Shown here one piece after another: positions 9,958 through 19,077 of a stretch of 64,000 nt of DNA. The notes beneath the pieces are model-generated. The model searched no databases and was not told where the DNA came from. It worked only from the letters and a program-made list of their open reading frames with translations. The stretch lies in NCBI RefSeq assembly GCF_900105185.1, contig NZ_FNTJ01000001.1, positions 4,298,501-4,362,500 on the forward strand, in the 5' to 3' direction. Within the stretch, counting starts at the first letter, position 1. Each line of letters opens with the position of its first letter. The translations under genes and the position numbers were made by a program. Source of the stretch: Pseudomonas saponiphila. GTDB lineage: Bacteria > Pseudomonadota > Gammaproteobacteria > Pseudomonadales > Pseudomonadaceae.

Positions 9958-10308
9958 GCACAAATCCTTGAAATGAGGGTCGCACAGGGTCACAACCGAC
10001 CCTGGCAGGTCGGGCTTATGTATAAGCCAGAAACGGGAAATCCAGACAATGAATTCGGTTGATATTTTTTATTGCGGTGGCTCTGGATTGACCCTTGCCA
10101 AGCGCCGGGGACGACCCTGTAATAGCCCTCCCTCCGTGTGGCCGCACAGCTTCGTCAACACCGAGGCCAGATACCTGATGCGGCGCCATGCCCCGGAACA
10201 CAGGACCCGGGGGCGGGCGCGCTTCATCGACAACGATCCACCAGTACCTGCAACAACGCCCCAGCCGATCCTGAACCTTCAATCCAACCCCTTTACAAGG
10301 ATGTAGCC
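9958..10308. other. Intergenic region between divergent nat and GNAT genes
   Basis: These 351 bases hold no supported gene. An AT-rich patch near 10050-10072 is the only promoter-like stretch seen, and it contains TTGATA. Open frames extend upstream of the GNAT start, but the region reads as GC-rich non-coding sequence. Confidence 0.35.
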
Positions 10309-10830
10309 ATGCCGGTCGATTTCACTCTACGCCACGCTGAGCACGGGGATGCGCTGTGCATCAGTGGCCTGGCCACCCAGGTCTTTCTCGACACCTACGC
10401 CACCGATGGCATGCGCAGCGACCTGGCCGAGGAGGCCCTGAGCGTCTACGCCCCGGAGCAGTTCCGCCAGCGCCTTAAAGACCCCGCCAGAACCCTCCTG
10501 CTGGCTGAACGCAACGGGCACCTGCTGGGGTTCGCGGAATTCGCCCGCCAGGCCCGAGCGCCGCTGCCAGGGTTATCCGATGCCGTGGAACTGGTGCGCC
10601 TGTACGTGCAGCGTCATGCTCACCGGCAAGGCGTTGGCCAGGCGCTTCTGCAACAGGTGGAAAGCCTGGTGAAAAACAGCGATACCCCATGCCTGTGGCT
10701 CGCCGTCTGGTCAGAGAACCACCGGGCACAGGCCTTTTATCAAGCCCTGGGGTATGCCTGCGTCGGCCGCACGGCGTATGAATTTGGGGGCAACGCCTAT
10801 GCCAATCAGGTGTTCTGCAAGCGTTGCTAG
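10309..10830 (+). CDS. GNAT-family N-acetyltransferase
   Basis: A 173-residue acetyl-CoA-dependent acetyltransferase. The GNAT fold is recognised from VELVRLYVQRHAHRQGVGQALLQQ, where R-x-x-G-x-G/A binds the CoA pyrophosphate (motif A), and from LWLAVWSENHRAQAFYQALGYACVG (motif B), with the typical N-x-x-A-x-x-F-Y-x-x-x-G-F/Y. The ATG at 10309 has an AAGGATG ribosome site 5-8 bases upstream; longer in-frame starts lack one. The substrate is unknown; related proteins modify small molecules, protein N-termini or lysines. It converges on the diguanylate cyclase gene with only four bases between stop codons. Confidence 0.88.
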   Translation: MPVDFTLRHAEHGDALCISGLATQVFLDTYATDGMRSDLAEEALSVYAPEQFRQRLKDPARTLLLAERNGHLLGFAEFARQARAPLPGLSDAVELVRLYVQRHAHRQGVGQALLQQVESLVKNSDTPCLWLAVWSENHRAQAFYQALGYACVGRTAYEFGGNAYANQVFCKRC

Positions 10831-10834
10831 CACC

Positions 10835-12448
10835 TCAACGATCGGAACGCTGCAAGGGTTCTCCGGTGCGCTCCGCTGGCAAGGCCATGACTCGGTTACG
10901 CCCCATGGCCTTGGCCTGGTAGAGCGCCTCGTCCGCACGCTCGATAAACATCTCGATACTGTCGCGTCCGCTGGGCACGAAGGAATAGCAGCCCAGGCTG
11001 ACCGTCACGCACCCCACCGGGGAGCCGGAGTGGGCAATGTCGCGCTGCATGACACTGCAGCGAATCTGCTCGGCCATGGCCAGCGCGCCGTGGATATCGG
11101 TATCGGGCAGCAACACCGCAAACTCTTCGCCGCCGTAGCGCACAGCCAGATCGGCCTTGCGCTGGCAACAGCTCTTCAGGGCCTGGGCCACTTCCGTCAG
11201 GCAGTGATCGCCCGCCACATGGCCATAGGTATCGTTGTAGCGCTTGAAATAATCGATATCGACCATGATCAGGCTCAACGGGCTGTGTTGCCGGGCACCA
11301 CGGCCAAACTCGATCATCAGGGAACGCTCGAACAAACGTCGATTGGCCAGGCCGGTGAGGCTGTCATGGGTGGCAATCACCTCCAGCGCCTCCTGAGCAT
11401 TGCGCAGGTCCATCTCGATCCGCTCGTTATTGCGCACCTGACTGACGAACACCCAACCGAACAGCCCTACCCCCAACAGCACCAGAGCGACGATGGCCGA
11501 GGATTGATAAGCCGAGGCGTACCAGCCCTTGAGAATCGAATCCTTGGAGTTTGCCGCGGCCACCACCAGCGGGTAGGCCTGCAACTGGCGATAGCCATAC
11601 AGGCGCGTCACCCCATCCACAATCGAGGTGATCATGGCATTGCCGGAAGTGGCCTCGGGCAGGTACTTGCTGAAGATCTCGCCGCGGGACAGGGAAGCGC
11701 CGATCTGCCGCTCCTCGAATGGCCGCCGCGCAATCAGGGTGCCATCGGACAGGGCCAGGAACATCGCGCCCTGTTCATCGATATTGAAGCTTTTGAAGAA
11801 CTGATCGAAATACGCCAGCTTGATACCGGCCATCAGCACGCCCTGGAAATTGCCGTCCCGATCATTGATCCGGCGCGAGATGGGGATAATCCATTCACCG
11901 TTGGCGCGACTGCGAATCGCCGGGCTGATATGGACCTGCAGCGAGGCGTTCTGCTGGTGAAAGCGGAAGTAGTCGCGATCGGCGACATCCTTGCCGTGGG
12001 GCGATTCGTTGAACGAACTGACCAGCCACTGGCCTTGCTTGTCGTAGAGAAAGACCCCGCTCAATTGGGTCAGGGCCTGCACCCGTCGGGCAAAGATCTG
12101 CTGCAGGCGCGGGCGCTGCCGGGGCTCATCCCCCAGGGCCTGGATCCACTCGGACAGGCTCATCAACACCAGATCGGCCTCCATGAAGGTGTCCTCGGCC
12201 TGCTGGGCAATCGCCCGGGTCAGGTTGGTGGAGTTGACCTCAGCCTGAGCCAGGTCATGTCGCCAGGACTGCTCCAACTGCAGGAACAGCAAACCGCACA
12301 GGCACAGGAACACCGTGGCAATGAAGGCTACCGCGGCCTTGAGCAGCGGCAGGCGCTTGAGGTTGCCGCCGGGGGCATGCTGAGGATCGTAGATGGGGAC
12401 AGGCAATAGGGTCTTCCTGACGGGAAAGGCCTGGGCAACAAGGCACAT
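10835..12448 (-). CDS. Membrane-bound diguanylate cyclase (dCache-like sensor plus GGDEF)
   Basis: A 537-residue inner-membrane protein expected to make cyclic di-GMP. The order is a cytoplasmic N-terminus, a first membrane span at about residues 36-57, a periplasmic dCache/PAS-like sensor to about 310, a second span at about 318-340, and a GGDEF domain at about 365-525. The active site reads RYGGEEF, and an RxxD motif (RKAD) stands five residues before it. That matches an intact allosteric I-site, so an active, feedback-inhibited enzyme is expected. The sensor contains the dCache-like stretches FLYDKQGQWLVSS and ADRDYFRFHQQ. The ATG at 12448 has its purine run too close; a TTG at 12406 has a better-placed GGAAG and may be the true start. 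The ligand is unknown. Confidence 0.92.
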   Translation of the reverse strand: MCLVAQAFPVRKTLLPVPIYDPQHAPGGNLKRLPLLKAAVAFIATVFLCLCGLLFLQLEQSWRHDLAQAEVNSTNLTRAIAQQAEDTFMEADLVLMSLSEWIQALGDEPRQRPRLQQIFARRVQALTQLSGVFLYDKQGQWLVSSFNESPHGKDVADRDYFRFHQQNASLQVHISPAIRSRANGEWIIPISRRINDRDGNFQGVLMAGIKLAYFDQFFKSFNIDEQGAMFLALSDGTLIARRPFEERQIGASLSRGEIFSKYLPEATSGNAMITSIVDGVTRLYGYRQLQAYPLVVAAANSKDSILKGWYASAYQSSAIVALVLLGVGLFGWVFVSQVRNNERIEMDLRNAQEALEVIATHDSLTGLANRRLFERSLMIEFGRGARQHSPLSLIMVDIDYFKRYNDTYGHVAGDHCLTEVAQALKSCCQRKADLAVRYGGEEFAVLLPDTDIHGALAMAEQIRCSVMQRDIAHSGSPVGCVTVSLGCYSFVPSGRDSIEMFIERADEALYQAKAMGRNRVMALPAERTGEPLQRSDR

Positions 12449-12977
12449 TCCTGGTTGTTTTCATGACTGGCGCAACGACCAGCGCCCTGCGAAGCATCAT
12501 TTGCGTGACGTTTGAACACAGGCAAGGCTCTCACGCACCTGCACATGGCCTGCCCCACGCCAGGGTTATCGGCCGCAAAGGGCGATGCCTGAAGCGCGCA
12601 ACGTCGACTACAAGCACATTTGACAATCCGCCGACACCGCGCTGCCACCAGCGCCTGATCCGCCCCAAGCCCCACTGAACACGCAAAACCGAGCATCGGG
12701 GAACTGTGGCAACGGTATTCGGGCAACAGTGTACAGAGCACCAAGCCCGACCTGCTGGCGATTCCAACAAATCGAGCCCCTGACAACCTCCAGCAGCCCA
12801 CTGTCCCAGCATCTCTGCCACTCCAGCACCATCGAGCAAAAAAAGTCGCAAAAAATCCATCGCTTCATGCATTCCTGGTCTATACACAACTCATAAAAGC
12901 AGTCCGCTCTCCCATTCATCAGAACCTCTTGGTCATACACAGGCAGCGCTGGACATCGAGTTACCAAGGAGTGGAAG
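12449..12977. other. 529-base leader region upstream of the polysaccharide operon
   Basis: No gene is supported. The last 140 bases are noticeably A-rich (around 12836-12900), with a TATACA at about 12882, and probably hold the promoter for the wzm operon. I saw no JUMPstart/ops element. The GGDEF gene reads away from this region. Confidence 0.35.
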
Positions 12978-13793
12978 TTGATTGGTAGTCACACGCTGAG
13001 TCGCTTCATGTTCAGGCCCTGGCGCCATCGAGAACTGCTGTTGACCCTGATCGAGCGTGAAGTCGCAGGCCGCTATCGCGGCTCGATCGTCGGCATCCTG
13101 TGGTCCTTCCTCAATCCCTTGCTGATGTTGCTGGTCTACACCTTCGTTTTCAGCGTGCTGTTCAAGGTGCGCTGGGAATCCGCCAGCGATTCGAAACCCC
13201 AGTTCGCCCTGCTGGTGTTTACCGGCATGCTGGTCTTCAACCTGTTTTCCGAATGCCTGGTCCAAGCTCCGGGGCTGATCCTGAACCACGCCAATTACGT
13301 GAAGAAGGTGGTGTTTCCCCTGCAGATCCTGCCCTGCGTGATGCTCGGAGCAGCGCTGTTCCAGACCCTGGTGGGTTTTATTGTCTGGCTGGTCTTTCAC
13401 CTGCTGGTCTTCGGCCTGCCGCCACTCACCACCCTGCTGTTTCCTCTGGTCCTGCTGCCGCTGGTGTTGTTTACCCTGGGATTGTCATGGCTGCTGTCGG
13501 CCCTCGGGGTCTACCTGCGGGATATCGGTCAAGTCATCGGCGTACTGATGTCGGCCCTGATGCTCCTGTCCGGGGTCTTCTACCCGGTGAATGCCCTGCC
13601 GGCCATCTACCAGCACTGGCTCTACATGAACCCGCTGACCCTGGTGATCGAGTCCTCCCGCGACGTTCTGATCTGGGGGGTGGTGCCCGATTTCGGCCCA
13701 TGGCTGGGGCAACTGACGGTGGCTGGCATCGTGGCTGTTCTAGGTCGAGCGTGGTTCGAGAAGAGCCGCCAAGGGTTTGCCGATGTGCTCTGA
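12978..13793 (+). CDS. wzm: Polysaccharide ABC exporter, permease subunit (Wzm type)
   Basis: A 271-residue inner-membrane permease of the ABC-2 type that exports finished O-antigen or related polysaccharide from the cytoplasm. The N-terminus ELLLTLIEREVAGRYRGSIVGILWSFLNPLLMLLVYTFVFS is diagnostic. Six hydrophobic segments follow, and the C-terminal NPLTLVIESSRDVLIWG is the family end motif. The start appears to be TTG at 12978, with AAGGAG five bases upstream; no better ATG is available. It overlaps the start of wzt by 11 bases, so the two subunits are translationally coupled. It is the first gene of the glycan operon. With wzt interrupted just downstream, this permease probably lacks its ATPase. 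Confidence 0.92.
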   Translation: MIGSHTLSRFMFRPWRHRELLLTLIEREVAGRYRGSIVGILWSFLNPLLMLLVYTFVFSVLFKVRWESASDSKPQFALLVFTGMLVFNLFSECLVQAPGLILNHANYVKKVVFPLQILPCVMLGAALFQTLVGFIVWLVFHLLVFGLPPLTTLLFPLVLLPLVLFTLGLSWLLSALGVYLRDIGQVIGVLMSALMLLSGVFYPVNALPAIYQHWLYMNPLTLVIESSRDVLIWGVVPDFGPWLGQLTVAGIVAVLGRAWFEKSRQGFADVL

Positions 13794-13917
13794 GCTGGCG
13801 ATCAGGACTCAGGGCCTGGGCAAGTGCTATCAGATCTACGACCAGCCACGAGATCGCTTGCTGCAATTGTTCCGGCCTCGCAGCAAACAGCGCTATCGCG
13901 AGTTCTGGGCATTAAAG
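13783..13917 (+). pseudogene. wzt: wzt, 5' fragment (codons 1-45) cut off by the IS21-family insertion
   Basis: This is the first 45 codons of the Wzt ATPase, reading MCSELAIRTQGLGKCYQIYD up to FWALK. It includes the strand with the A-loop aromatic residue (KCYQIY) that normally stacks on the ATP adenine. Reading resumes exactly in frame after the insertion at 16565 (DVSLEI). Restoring the two parts gives a normal 424-residue Wzt. After codon 45 the frame runs into the insertion sequence and soon stops. The ATG overlaps the wzm stop, as expected for this pair. Confidence 0.9.
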
Positions 13918-14010
13918 TGCGGATTTCGGTGAACGTGACCGAGCGTTTCGCTAATACGTGACCGGTGCTTCCACCCCGGTTGCGCGGGTTCTGGATTGTA
14001 ATCGCATCGG

Positions 14011-14760
14011 TCACGATGCGGCTTGTTCCTCGGCTTTTTTTCGGCGCAGCGACTCGCCTTTCATCGTCAGTCGGTAGGCGTTGTGCACCAGGCGGTCGAG
14101 GATGGCATCGGCCAGGGTCGGGTCGTTGATCCAGCCGTGCCAGTGCTCGATGGGCAGTTGGCTCGTCAGGATGGTGGAGCGGCTGCCAGCGCGGTCGTCG
14201 ATCACCTCCAGCAGGTCATGCCGGGCTCCTTCCTCCAGCGGGGCTAGCGCCCAGTCGTCCAGCACCAGGACGTCGACCTTTGCCAGCTGTTGCAGGGTAC
14301 GGCCGAAGCTGCCGTCGCCATGAGCGATGCGCAGTTGTTCCAGCAGGCGCGGGGTGCGCAGGTACAGGGTGCTATAGCCCTGGCGGCAGGCCTGGTTGCC
14401 CAGGGCGCAGGCCAGCCAGGTTTTGCCGGCACCGGTCGGGCCGGTCAGCAGCAGGTTGTGCTGCTGGCGGATCCAGTCGCCACTGGCCAGGGTGGCGATC
14501 AGACGCTCGTCCAGGGCGCGTCCGGTGCGGCGGTCGAGATCTTCCAGGCAGGCGTTGGCGTACTTGAGCTTGGCCTTCTTGCGCAGCCGTACCAGGCGCT
14601 GGTTGTCACGCCAGGCCAGTTCGCGGTCGAGCAGTAGGCCGAGGCGTTCATCGAAGCTCAGGCTGTGGCTGGCCGGCAGCGTCCATTGCTCTTCCAGGGC
14701 GCGGGCCATGCCGTCCAGGCGTAGCTGGTGCAGTTGATTCAGGGTGTGTTGCGGCATCAT
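14011..14760 (-). CDS. istB: IS21-family helper ATPase IstB, copy 1
   Basis: A 249-residue AAA+ ATPase that assembles with IstA and directs target choice and strand transfer. Walker A is GPTGAGKT and Walker B is VLVLDDW. The N-terminus [23 protein letters not shown] is typical of IstB. The start is the ATG at 14758-14760, with AGGAG seven bases upstream. Longer in-frame starts belong to the overlapping istA region. The gene overlaps the 3' end of istA by 113 bases, longer than the few bases usual in this family. It looks intact, so the element may still be mobile. Confidence 0.93.
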   Translation of the reverse strand: MMPQHTLNQLHQLRLDGMARALEEQWTLPASHSLSFDERLGLLLDRELAWRDNQRLVRLRKKAKLKYANACLEDLDRRTGRALDERLIATLASGDWIRQQHNLLLTGPTGAGKTWLACALGNQACRQGYSTLYLRTPRLLEQLRIAHGDGSFGRTLQQLAKVDVLVLDDWALAPLEEGARHDLLEVIDDRAGSRSTILTSQLPIEHWHGWINDPTLADAILDRLVHNAYRLTMKGESLRRKKAEEQAAS

Positions 14761-16333
14761 CGAACAGCTCCTGTTGCGGGGGTTGGTAGTAGTCGGCGCC
14801 ACGGACGTTCTCGTGGTCGCCGGGTAAGGTCGTTTCGGCGGCACGCTGGGGCAGCGGCTGTTGATCCAGGCCTTGCTGGAGCAGGTTGCGCACGCTGCGC
14901 CCGGTGAAGGCGCGCAGGTGTACGGCACGTTCGGCAGCGGCTTCCAGGCGTGCATTGCCATAGCGCCGGGCCAGCGAGAGCAGGCCGAGGCAGGCGCGGT
15001 AGCCCATCTCCGGGTGCGGCTTGTGGGTCAGTTGGTGATCGATCAGTTGGCGCGTGTAGGGGCCGATCCGCGCGCCCCAGTCGAGCAGGCGTTGTGGCGT
15101 CCATTCGCGATGCGCCTGGTGCGCCGCGGGCATGTGCTCGCGCTGGGTACTGTAAGCGCCGCGTCGCCCCAGCAGCAGGTGGCTGGCCACCCGCCGGTTG
15201 CCATGCAGCACTTCCAGGGTGTGTGCCGTCAGTCGCACGTCCACGTTCTGCCGGGCCAGGGCGGAGGGCACGCTGTAGAAGCTGCCATTGACCTCGATGT
15301 GGTAGTCGATGCTGACCTTGCAGCGCTTGAAGGTGGCGACCTCGTAGGGATGCACCGGCAGCGCTCGCAAGGCCGGGCGATCCAGGCGCTCGAACCAGTC
15401 GCGCCGGCAGCCATCGAGCCGCTTGAACGGGCGCCGATTCAGATCCTCCAGCAGCTCGGCGATGGCCTGGTTAAGCGCATGCAGGCTGAAGAACTGCCGA
15501 TGGCGCAGCCGCGCCATGATCCAGCGCTCGACCACCTGCACCGCCACCTCGGCCTTGGCCTTGTCCTGAGGCTTGCGTGGCCGTGCCGGCAGGATCACCG
15601 TCTGGTAATGACGCGCGCACTCCAGCGTGGCCCGGTTCAGGCCCGGCTCGTAGCGATCCGGCTGGGCGACCAGGGCGCGCGGATTGTCCGGCACAACCAT
15701 TTCCGGCACGCCGCCAAAGTAGGTCAGAGCCTGGCCCAGCGAGGTCAGCCAGTCCACCTGGGTTTCGCCTGGCGTCGCGCAGGCATAGGTGTAATTCGAG
15801 GCGCCCAGGGCGGCGACGAAGATGTGCGCCCGGCGCACTTCGCCGGTGGCCGGGTCGACCACCGGCAGCGTCGGCCCGGCATAGTCGATGAATAGCTTCT
15901 CGCCCGCACGGTGCAGCTGACGCATCGAACGTTTGAGCGTCTGGGCGTAGCGCCGGTAGTGCTCGACGAACTGGGTGTAGCGGTAGGTCGGCTGGCCCGC
16001 ATGCGCGGCGAGATATTCCTCCCACAGCAGCTGCAAGGTCACGCCCTTGCGTCGCAACTCGCGGTGGATGCTCAGCACATCGGGCAGCACTCGCTCACCG
16101 CGCGGCTTGTTCGTCGACGTCGGTGCAAACAAGGCGGCCGCCAGCGCGGCCTCGTCCATGGCCACCAGCGCCGGCCAGTCCAGCCCGGCCACCCGCGCCG
16201 CCGCGATGTACTTGCTAACCACGCCCTTGGACAGCTGCAAGGCACGGGCAATCTTCTCGTGGGACAAGCCGGCCTCAAACTTGAGGCGCAGACATTCTTT
16301 GATGTTTCGCATGGCTACTCGCGGCGCCGCCAT
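14648..16333 (-). CDS. istA: IS21-family transposase IstA, copy 1
   Basis: A 561-residue DDE transposase. An N-terminal helix-turn-helix ([22 protein letters not shown], about residues 18-39) precedes the integrase core. The core contains [13 protein letters not shown] (first Asp), [10 protein letters not shown] (second Asp) and [12 protein letters not shown] (Glu). A C-terminal Mu-type beta-barrel follows, with the [14 protein letters not shown] motif. The ATG at 16333 has a GAGAGGAAG ribosome site. All catalytic residues are present and the frame is intact. The final part ([13 protein letters not shown]...) is encoded by the stretch shared with istB in another frame. Confidence 0.94.
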   Translation of the reverse strand: MAAPRVAMRNIKECLRLKFEAGLSHEKIARALQLSKGVVSKYIAAARVAGLDWPALVAMDEAALAAALFAPTSTNKPRGERVLPDVLSIHRELRRKGVTLQLLWEEYLAAHAGQPTYRYTQFVEHYRRYAQTLKRSMRQLHRAGEKLFIDYAGPTLPVVDPATGEVRRAHIFVAALGASNYTYACATPGETQVDWLTSLGQALTYFGGVPEMVVPDNPRALVAQPDRYEPGLNRATLECARHYQTVILPARPRKPQDKAKAEVAVQVVERWIMARLRHRQFFSLHALNQAIAELLEDLNRRPFKRLDGCRRDWFERLDRPALRALPVHPYEVATFKRCKVSIDYHIEVNGSFYSVPSALARQNVDVRLTAHTLEVLHGNRRVASHLLLGRRGAYSTQREHMPAAHQAHREWTPQRLLDWGARIGPYTRQLIDHQLTHKPHPEMGYRACLGLLSLARRYGNARLEAAAERAVHLRAFTGRSVRNLLQQGLDQQPLPQRAAETTLPGDHENVRGADYYQPPQQELFDDAATHPESTAPATPGRHGPRPGRAMDAAGQPQPELR

Positions 16334-16403
16334 CTTCCTCTCCCGAAATCGGTCGAGGATGGCGGCGCATCAGGTCATGCGCAACGAAGGGGAAGGCTTT
16401 CGC

Positions 16404-16558
16404 TAAGTCGTGACCGGCGATTTCGGTAAGCCGTGACCACCTGTTTCGGAACAGGCGGAAAATCGGTCACGTTGCTACCGAAATGAGCGGTCACGCGTTA
16501 GCGAAATGACCGGTCACGATCAACCGAAACGGCCGGTCACGGTGCTCCGAAATCCGCA
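16404..16558 (-). repeat. Subterminal repeat array of IS21 copy 1 (istA end)
   Basis: Alternating copies of a GTGACCG/CGGTCAC unit and a TTTCGG or TTTCGC unit occur at roughly 20-50-base spacing between the istA start and the element tip. A smaller set lies inside the other end (13918-13970). Such multiple repeats are the expected IstA-binding sites of the family. Confidence 0.6.
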
Positions 16559-16564
16559 TTAAAG

Positions 16565-17704
16565 GACGTGTCGCTGGAGATTCGCAAAGGCGAGGCCCTG
16601 GGCATCATCGGGCGCAACGGCAGTGGCAAATCGACCTTGTTGCAACTGATTTGCGGCACCCTTGGCGCCACCACCGGCACCCTGTCGAGCCACGGCCGTA
16701 TCGCCGCCCTGCTGGAGCTGGGTTCAGGCTTCAATCCGGAGTTCAGCGGCCGCGAGAACGTCTACCTCAATGGCGCGGTACTGGGCCTGAAACGCGCGGA
16801 AATCGACGCACGCTTCGACGAAATCACCGCCTTTGCCGGAATCGGCGAGTTCATCGACCGGCCCACCAAGACCTATTCCAGCGGCATGCTGGTGCGCCTG
16901 GCGTTCGCTGTCTCGGTGTGCGTGGAACCGGACATCCTGATTGTCGATGAGGCCCTGGCCGTGGGCGACGCCTCGTTCCAGTTCAAATGCCTGGAACGAC
17001 TTGACCGCCTGACTCGGCAAGGCATGACGCTGCTGTTCGTGTCCCATGACATGAGCATGGTCAAGCGCTTCTGCACCCGCGTCCTGTACCTGCGCGACGG
17101 TGAAGTCCGCGCCAGCGGAGCGCCGGAAACCATCGCTGAACTCTATTTGCTGGACATGCGCGACGAGCAGCGCCGCCGGGCCAGCACCGGGGCGATCCGG
17201 GTCCACGCCAAGACCCCGCTCAACCCGGAACGCGGCGTGGCCTTCGGCACTGCAGAAGGGCAGATCACCTCAGCGGTATTCAGCAGCACCGGGACGTTGT
17301 ATTCGAGCTTCGTCCATGGCGACGTGATTGAAATCGCCATCGACACTCTGGTCAGCGACAGCGTCACCCGCCCCAACATCAGCCTGACCATTCAGGAAGC
17401 CCGGCTGCTGGTGGTCAGCGGGGTCAATACCCCCCTGCACAGCGATGCATCCGAGGCTGGTTGGCGACACGCCTCGATCCGCTTGCGCTTCGCCGCCAAC
17501 CTCGCGCCCGGGCGCTATCACATCACGCTAAAGCTGATGGATGGCGAGACCGAGGAGACCTCCCAACTGATTGAAAAACAGGTGGCCCTATTGGCCTTCG
17601 ACACCTTGCCGGGCAACAAGCATTTTTTGGGGATCGTCGACATGCACATCGAAGACGTCACGGCGAAGCGGCAAACGACCCCGCTGACCGAGGAACGCTC
17701 ATGA
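16565..17704 (+). pseudogene. wzt: wzt, 3' fragment: ATPase core and glycan-binding domain, separated from its start
   Basis: These are the remaining 379 codons of the Wzt ATPase subunit. Walker A is GRNGSGKST, the signature is YSSGMLVRLAF, and Walker B is ILIVDEALAVGD. The switch His is in FVSHD. After about residue 250 of the restored protein comes the C-terminal immunoglobulin-like domain that recognises the polysaccharide end. A GTG at 16568 could start a shorter protein, but its ribosome site is too close, and the product would lack the A-loop strand. Loss of function is therefore likely, though not proven. The fragment still overlaps the next gene by four bases (ATGA). Confidence 0.88.
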
Positions 17705-19077
17705 GTGACAAGACGTGGCAAGTAGCGATTTTCGGCACCTTTGACGTGGCCAACTACGGAGACCTGCTGTTTCCCCTCATTGCCGAGGCGGAGTTGCGCA
17801 AGCGCCTGGGCTCCGTGCACCTGCACGCCTTCTCCTATCACCCGCGCACCACACCGCAATGGCCCTACGACGTCACCTCGGTCAGCGAGTTGCCCCGACT
17901 GATCGAGACTCTCGACGGGGTGCTGATAGGCGGCGGCTTCATTATTCGTTTCGACAAGATGGTCGCCCCCGGGTACTACCCACCGACCCCACAGATCCAC
18001 CATCCCACGGGCTATTGGCTGACACCGGCGTTGCTCGCCCTGCAACATGAGGTGCCATTGATCTGGAATGCCCCGGGCATGCATTGCAACGGGGTTCCGT
18101 CCTGGGCAGTGCCTCTGGTCAAGCTGACCCTGGAGCTCAGTCCCCATGTGCAAGTGCGTGACACCCCATCCCAAACCACCCTGTTAGCCTTGAGCGAGCA
18201 GGCCAGGATCGAGGTGCTGCCAGACACCGCGTTCGGCTTGCACAACATCATCGACCTGCAGCAGCCCAGTCCCGAATACCGCCAGTTGTGCGAACAGGCC
18301 GGCTTGAACGGAGCCTATCTGGTGGTGCATGCGATTGCCGGTCTGGAGAGTTTTCTGCAACTGTGGAAGACCCATTCAGCCCTGTTCGCCCAGTGGCAAC
18401 TGCTGCTGTTGCCCATAGGCCCGGTGCTGGGAGATCACGAATCGATTCTCGGCGAAGACCTGCCAAGAGCCGTGAGCCTGTCTACCTGGCCGACGCCGCT
18501 GCTACTGGCCGAGATTCTCGGCCATGCCCAAGGCGTGATCGGCCACAGCTATCACCTGGCGATTACCGCGCTGTCCTTCGGGGTGCCGATTTTCAGTTCG
18601 GCCAACTTGGATCAAGGCAAGTACACCGCCCTGCAGGACTATCAGGGAATCTACCCTCTGCACGCTGTTCGAGAGATAGAGCCCCAATGGTTTCTGGAAC
18701 GCCTGGTCCGACGCATGCCCTGCCCTCGCCTCATCGAGGCCCGCGAACAGTTGCATCGCCATTGGGATCGAGTGGCCCAACTCATCAGCCAGGGCCGCCG
18801 CCCAACCCGCCAGGCGCTGGACCAATTCTGTCAGACGTTGCCAGGGCTCCTGGAGGAAACCCACCAGGACTGGCGGCAAGAGTGCCTAGATAAACAAGCG
18901 GAACTGGATGAACTGCGCATGCAGTTTGAGCGATTGAAACAGCAACAACAGCAGCAAGCGCAACTCATGAAACAGACCTGTGGCGAACTCGACCGAATGT
19001 ATCGCTCGAGTTCCTTTCGCATCACCGCGTCACTGCGGTTCTTGCGACGTCACGTCAATCAATTATTGGGAAGATGA
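17701..19077 (+). CDS. Polysaccharide pyruvyltransferase-family protein with coiled-coil tail
   Basis: A 458-residue cytoplasmic protein. Residues about 8-330 look like the PS_pyruv_trans family, which adds ketal-linked pyruvate from phosphoenolpyruvate to sugars. The N-terminus reads IFGTFDVANYGDLLFPLIAEAEL, followed by GVLIGGGFII, VQVRDTPSQ and IGHSYHLAITALSFGVPIFS, which matches the conserved G-x-R/S-x-H-x-x-I substrate segment. Residues about 385-440 form a charged, Gln-rich coiled coil (a run of seven Gln). The C-terminus ends in a basic SSSFRITASLRFLRRH stretch, common at the end of glycan-assembly proteins. It overlaps wzt by ATGA and the next gene by four bases. Being downstream of the insertion, its expression may be polar. 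The exact acceptor is unknown. Confidence 0.8.
   Translation: MSDKTWQVAIFGTFDVANYGDLLFPLIAEAELRKRLGSVHLHAFSYHPRTTPQWPYDVTSVSELPRLIETLDGVLIGGGFIIRFDKMVAPGYYPPTPQIHHPTGYWLTPALLALQHEVPLIWNAPGMHCNGVPSWAVPLVKLTLELSPHVQVRDTPSQTTLLALSEQARIEVLPDTAFGLHNIIDLQQPSPEYRQLCEQAGLNGAYLVVHAIAGLESFLQLWKTHSALFAQWQLLLLPIGPVLGDHESILGEDLPRAVSLSTWPTPLLLAEILGHAQGVIGHSYHLAITALSFGVPIFSSANLDQGKYTALQDYQGIYPLHAVREIEPQWFLERLVRRMPCPRLIEAREQLHRHWDRVAQLISQGRRPTRQALDQFCQTLPGLLEETHQDWRQECLDKQAELDELRMQFERLKQQQQQQAQLMKQTCGELDRMYRSSSFRITASLRFLRRHVNQLLGR

Larger units (their letters stand above)
13918..16558 (-). mobile_element. IS21-family insertion sequence, copy 1 (inside wzt)
   Basis: The element is 2641 bp. It begins TGCGGATTTCGG and ends with the complement CCGAAATCCGCA, 12-bp terminal inverted repeats with the TG...CA ends of IS21. 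It carries istA and istB. It is flanked by the direct repeat TTAAAG (13912-13917 and 16559-16564), the target-site duplication; counting the adjacent A as target would make it 7 bp. Several subterminal copies of a GTGACCG-TTTCG unit lie inside both ends, as usual for transposase-binding sites of this family. Orientation is opposite to the operon it interrupts. It appears identical to the copy at 55895-58535. Confidence 0.95.

Noticed and set aside
10138..10308. Longer N-terminus for the GNAT acetyltransferase
   Set aside because: The upstream stretch is Arg/Pro-rich without similarity to GNAT proteins, and a good ribosome site stands before the ATG at 10309.
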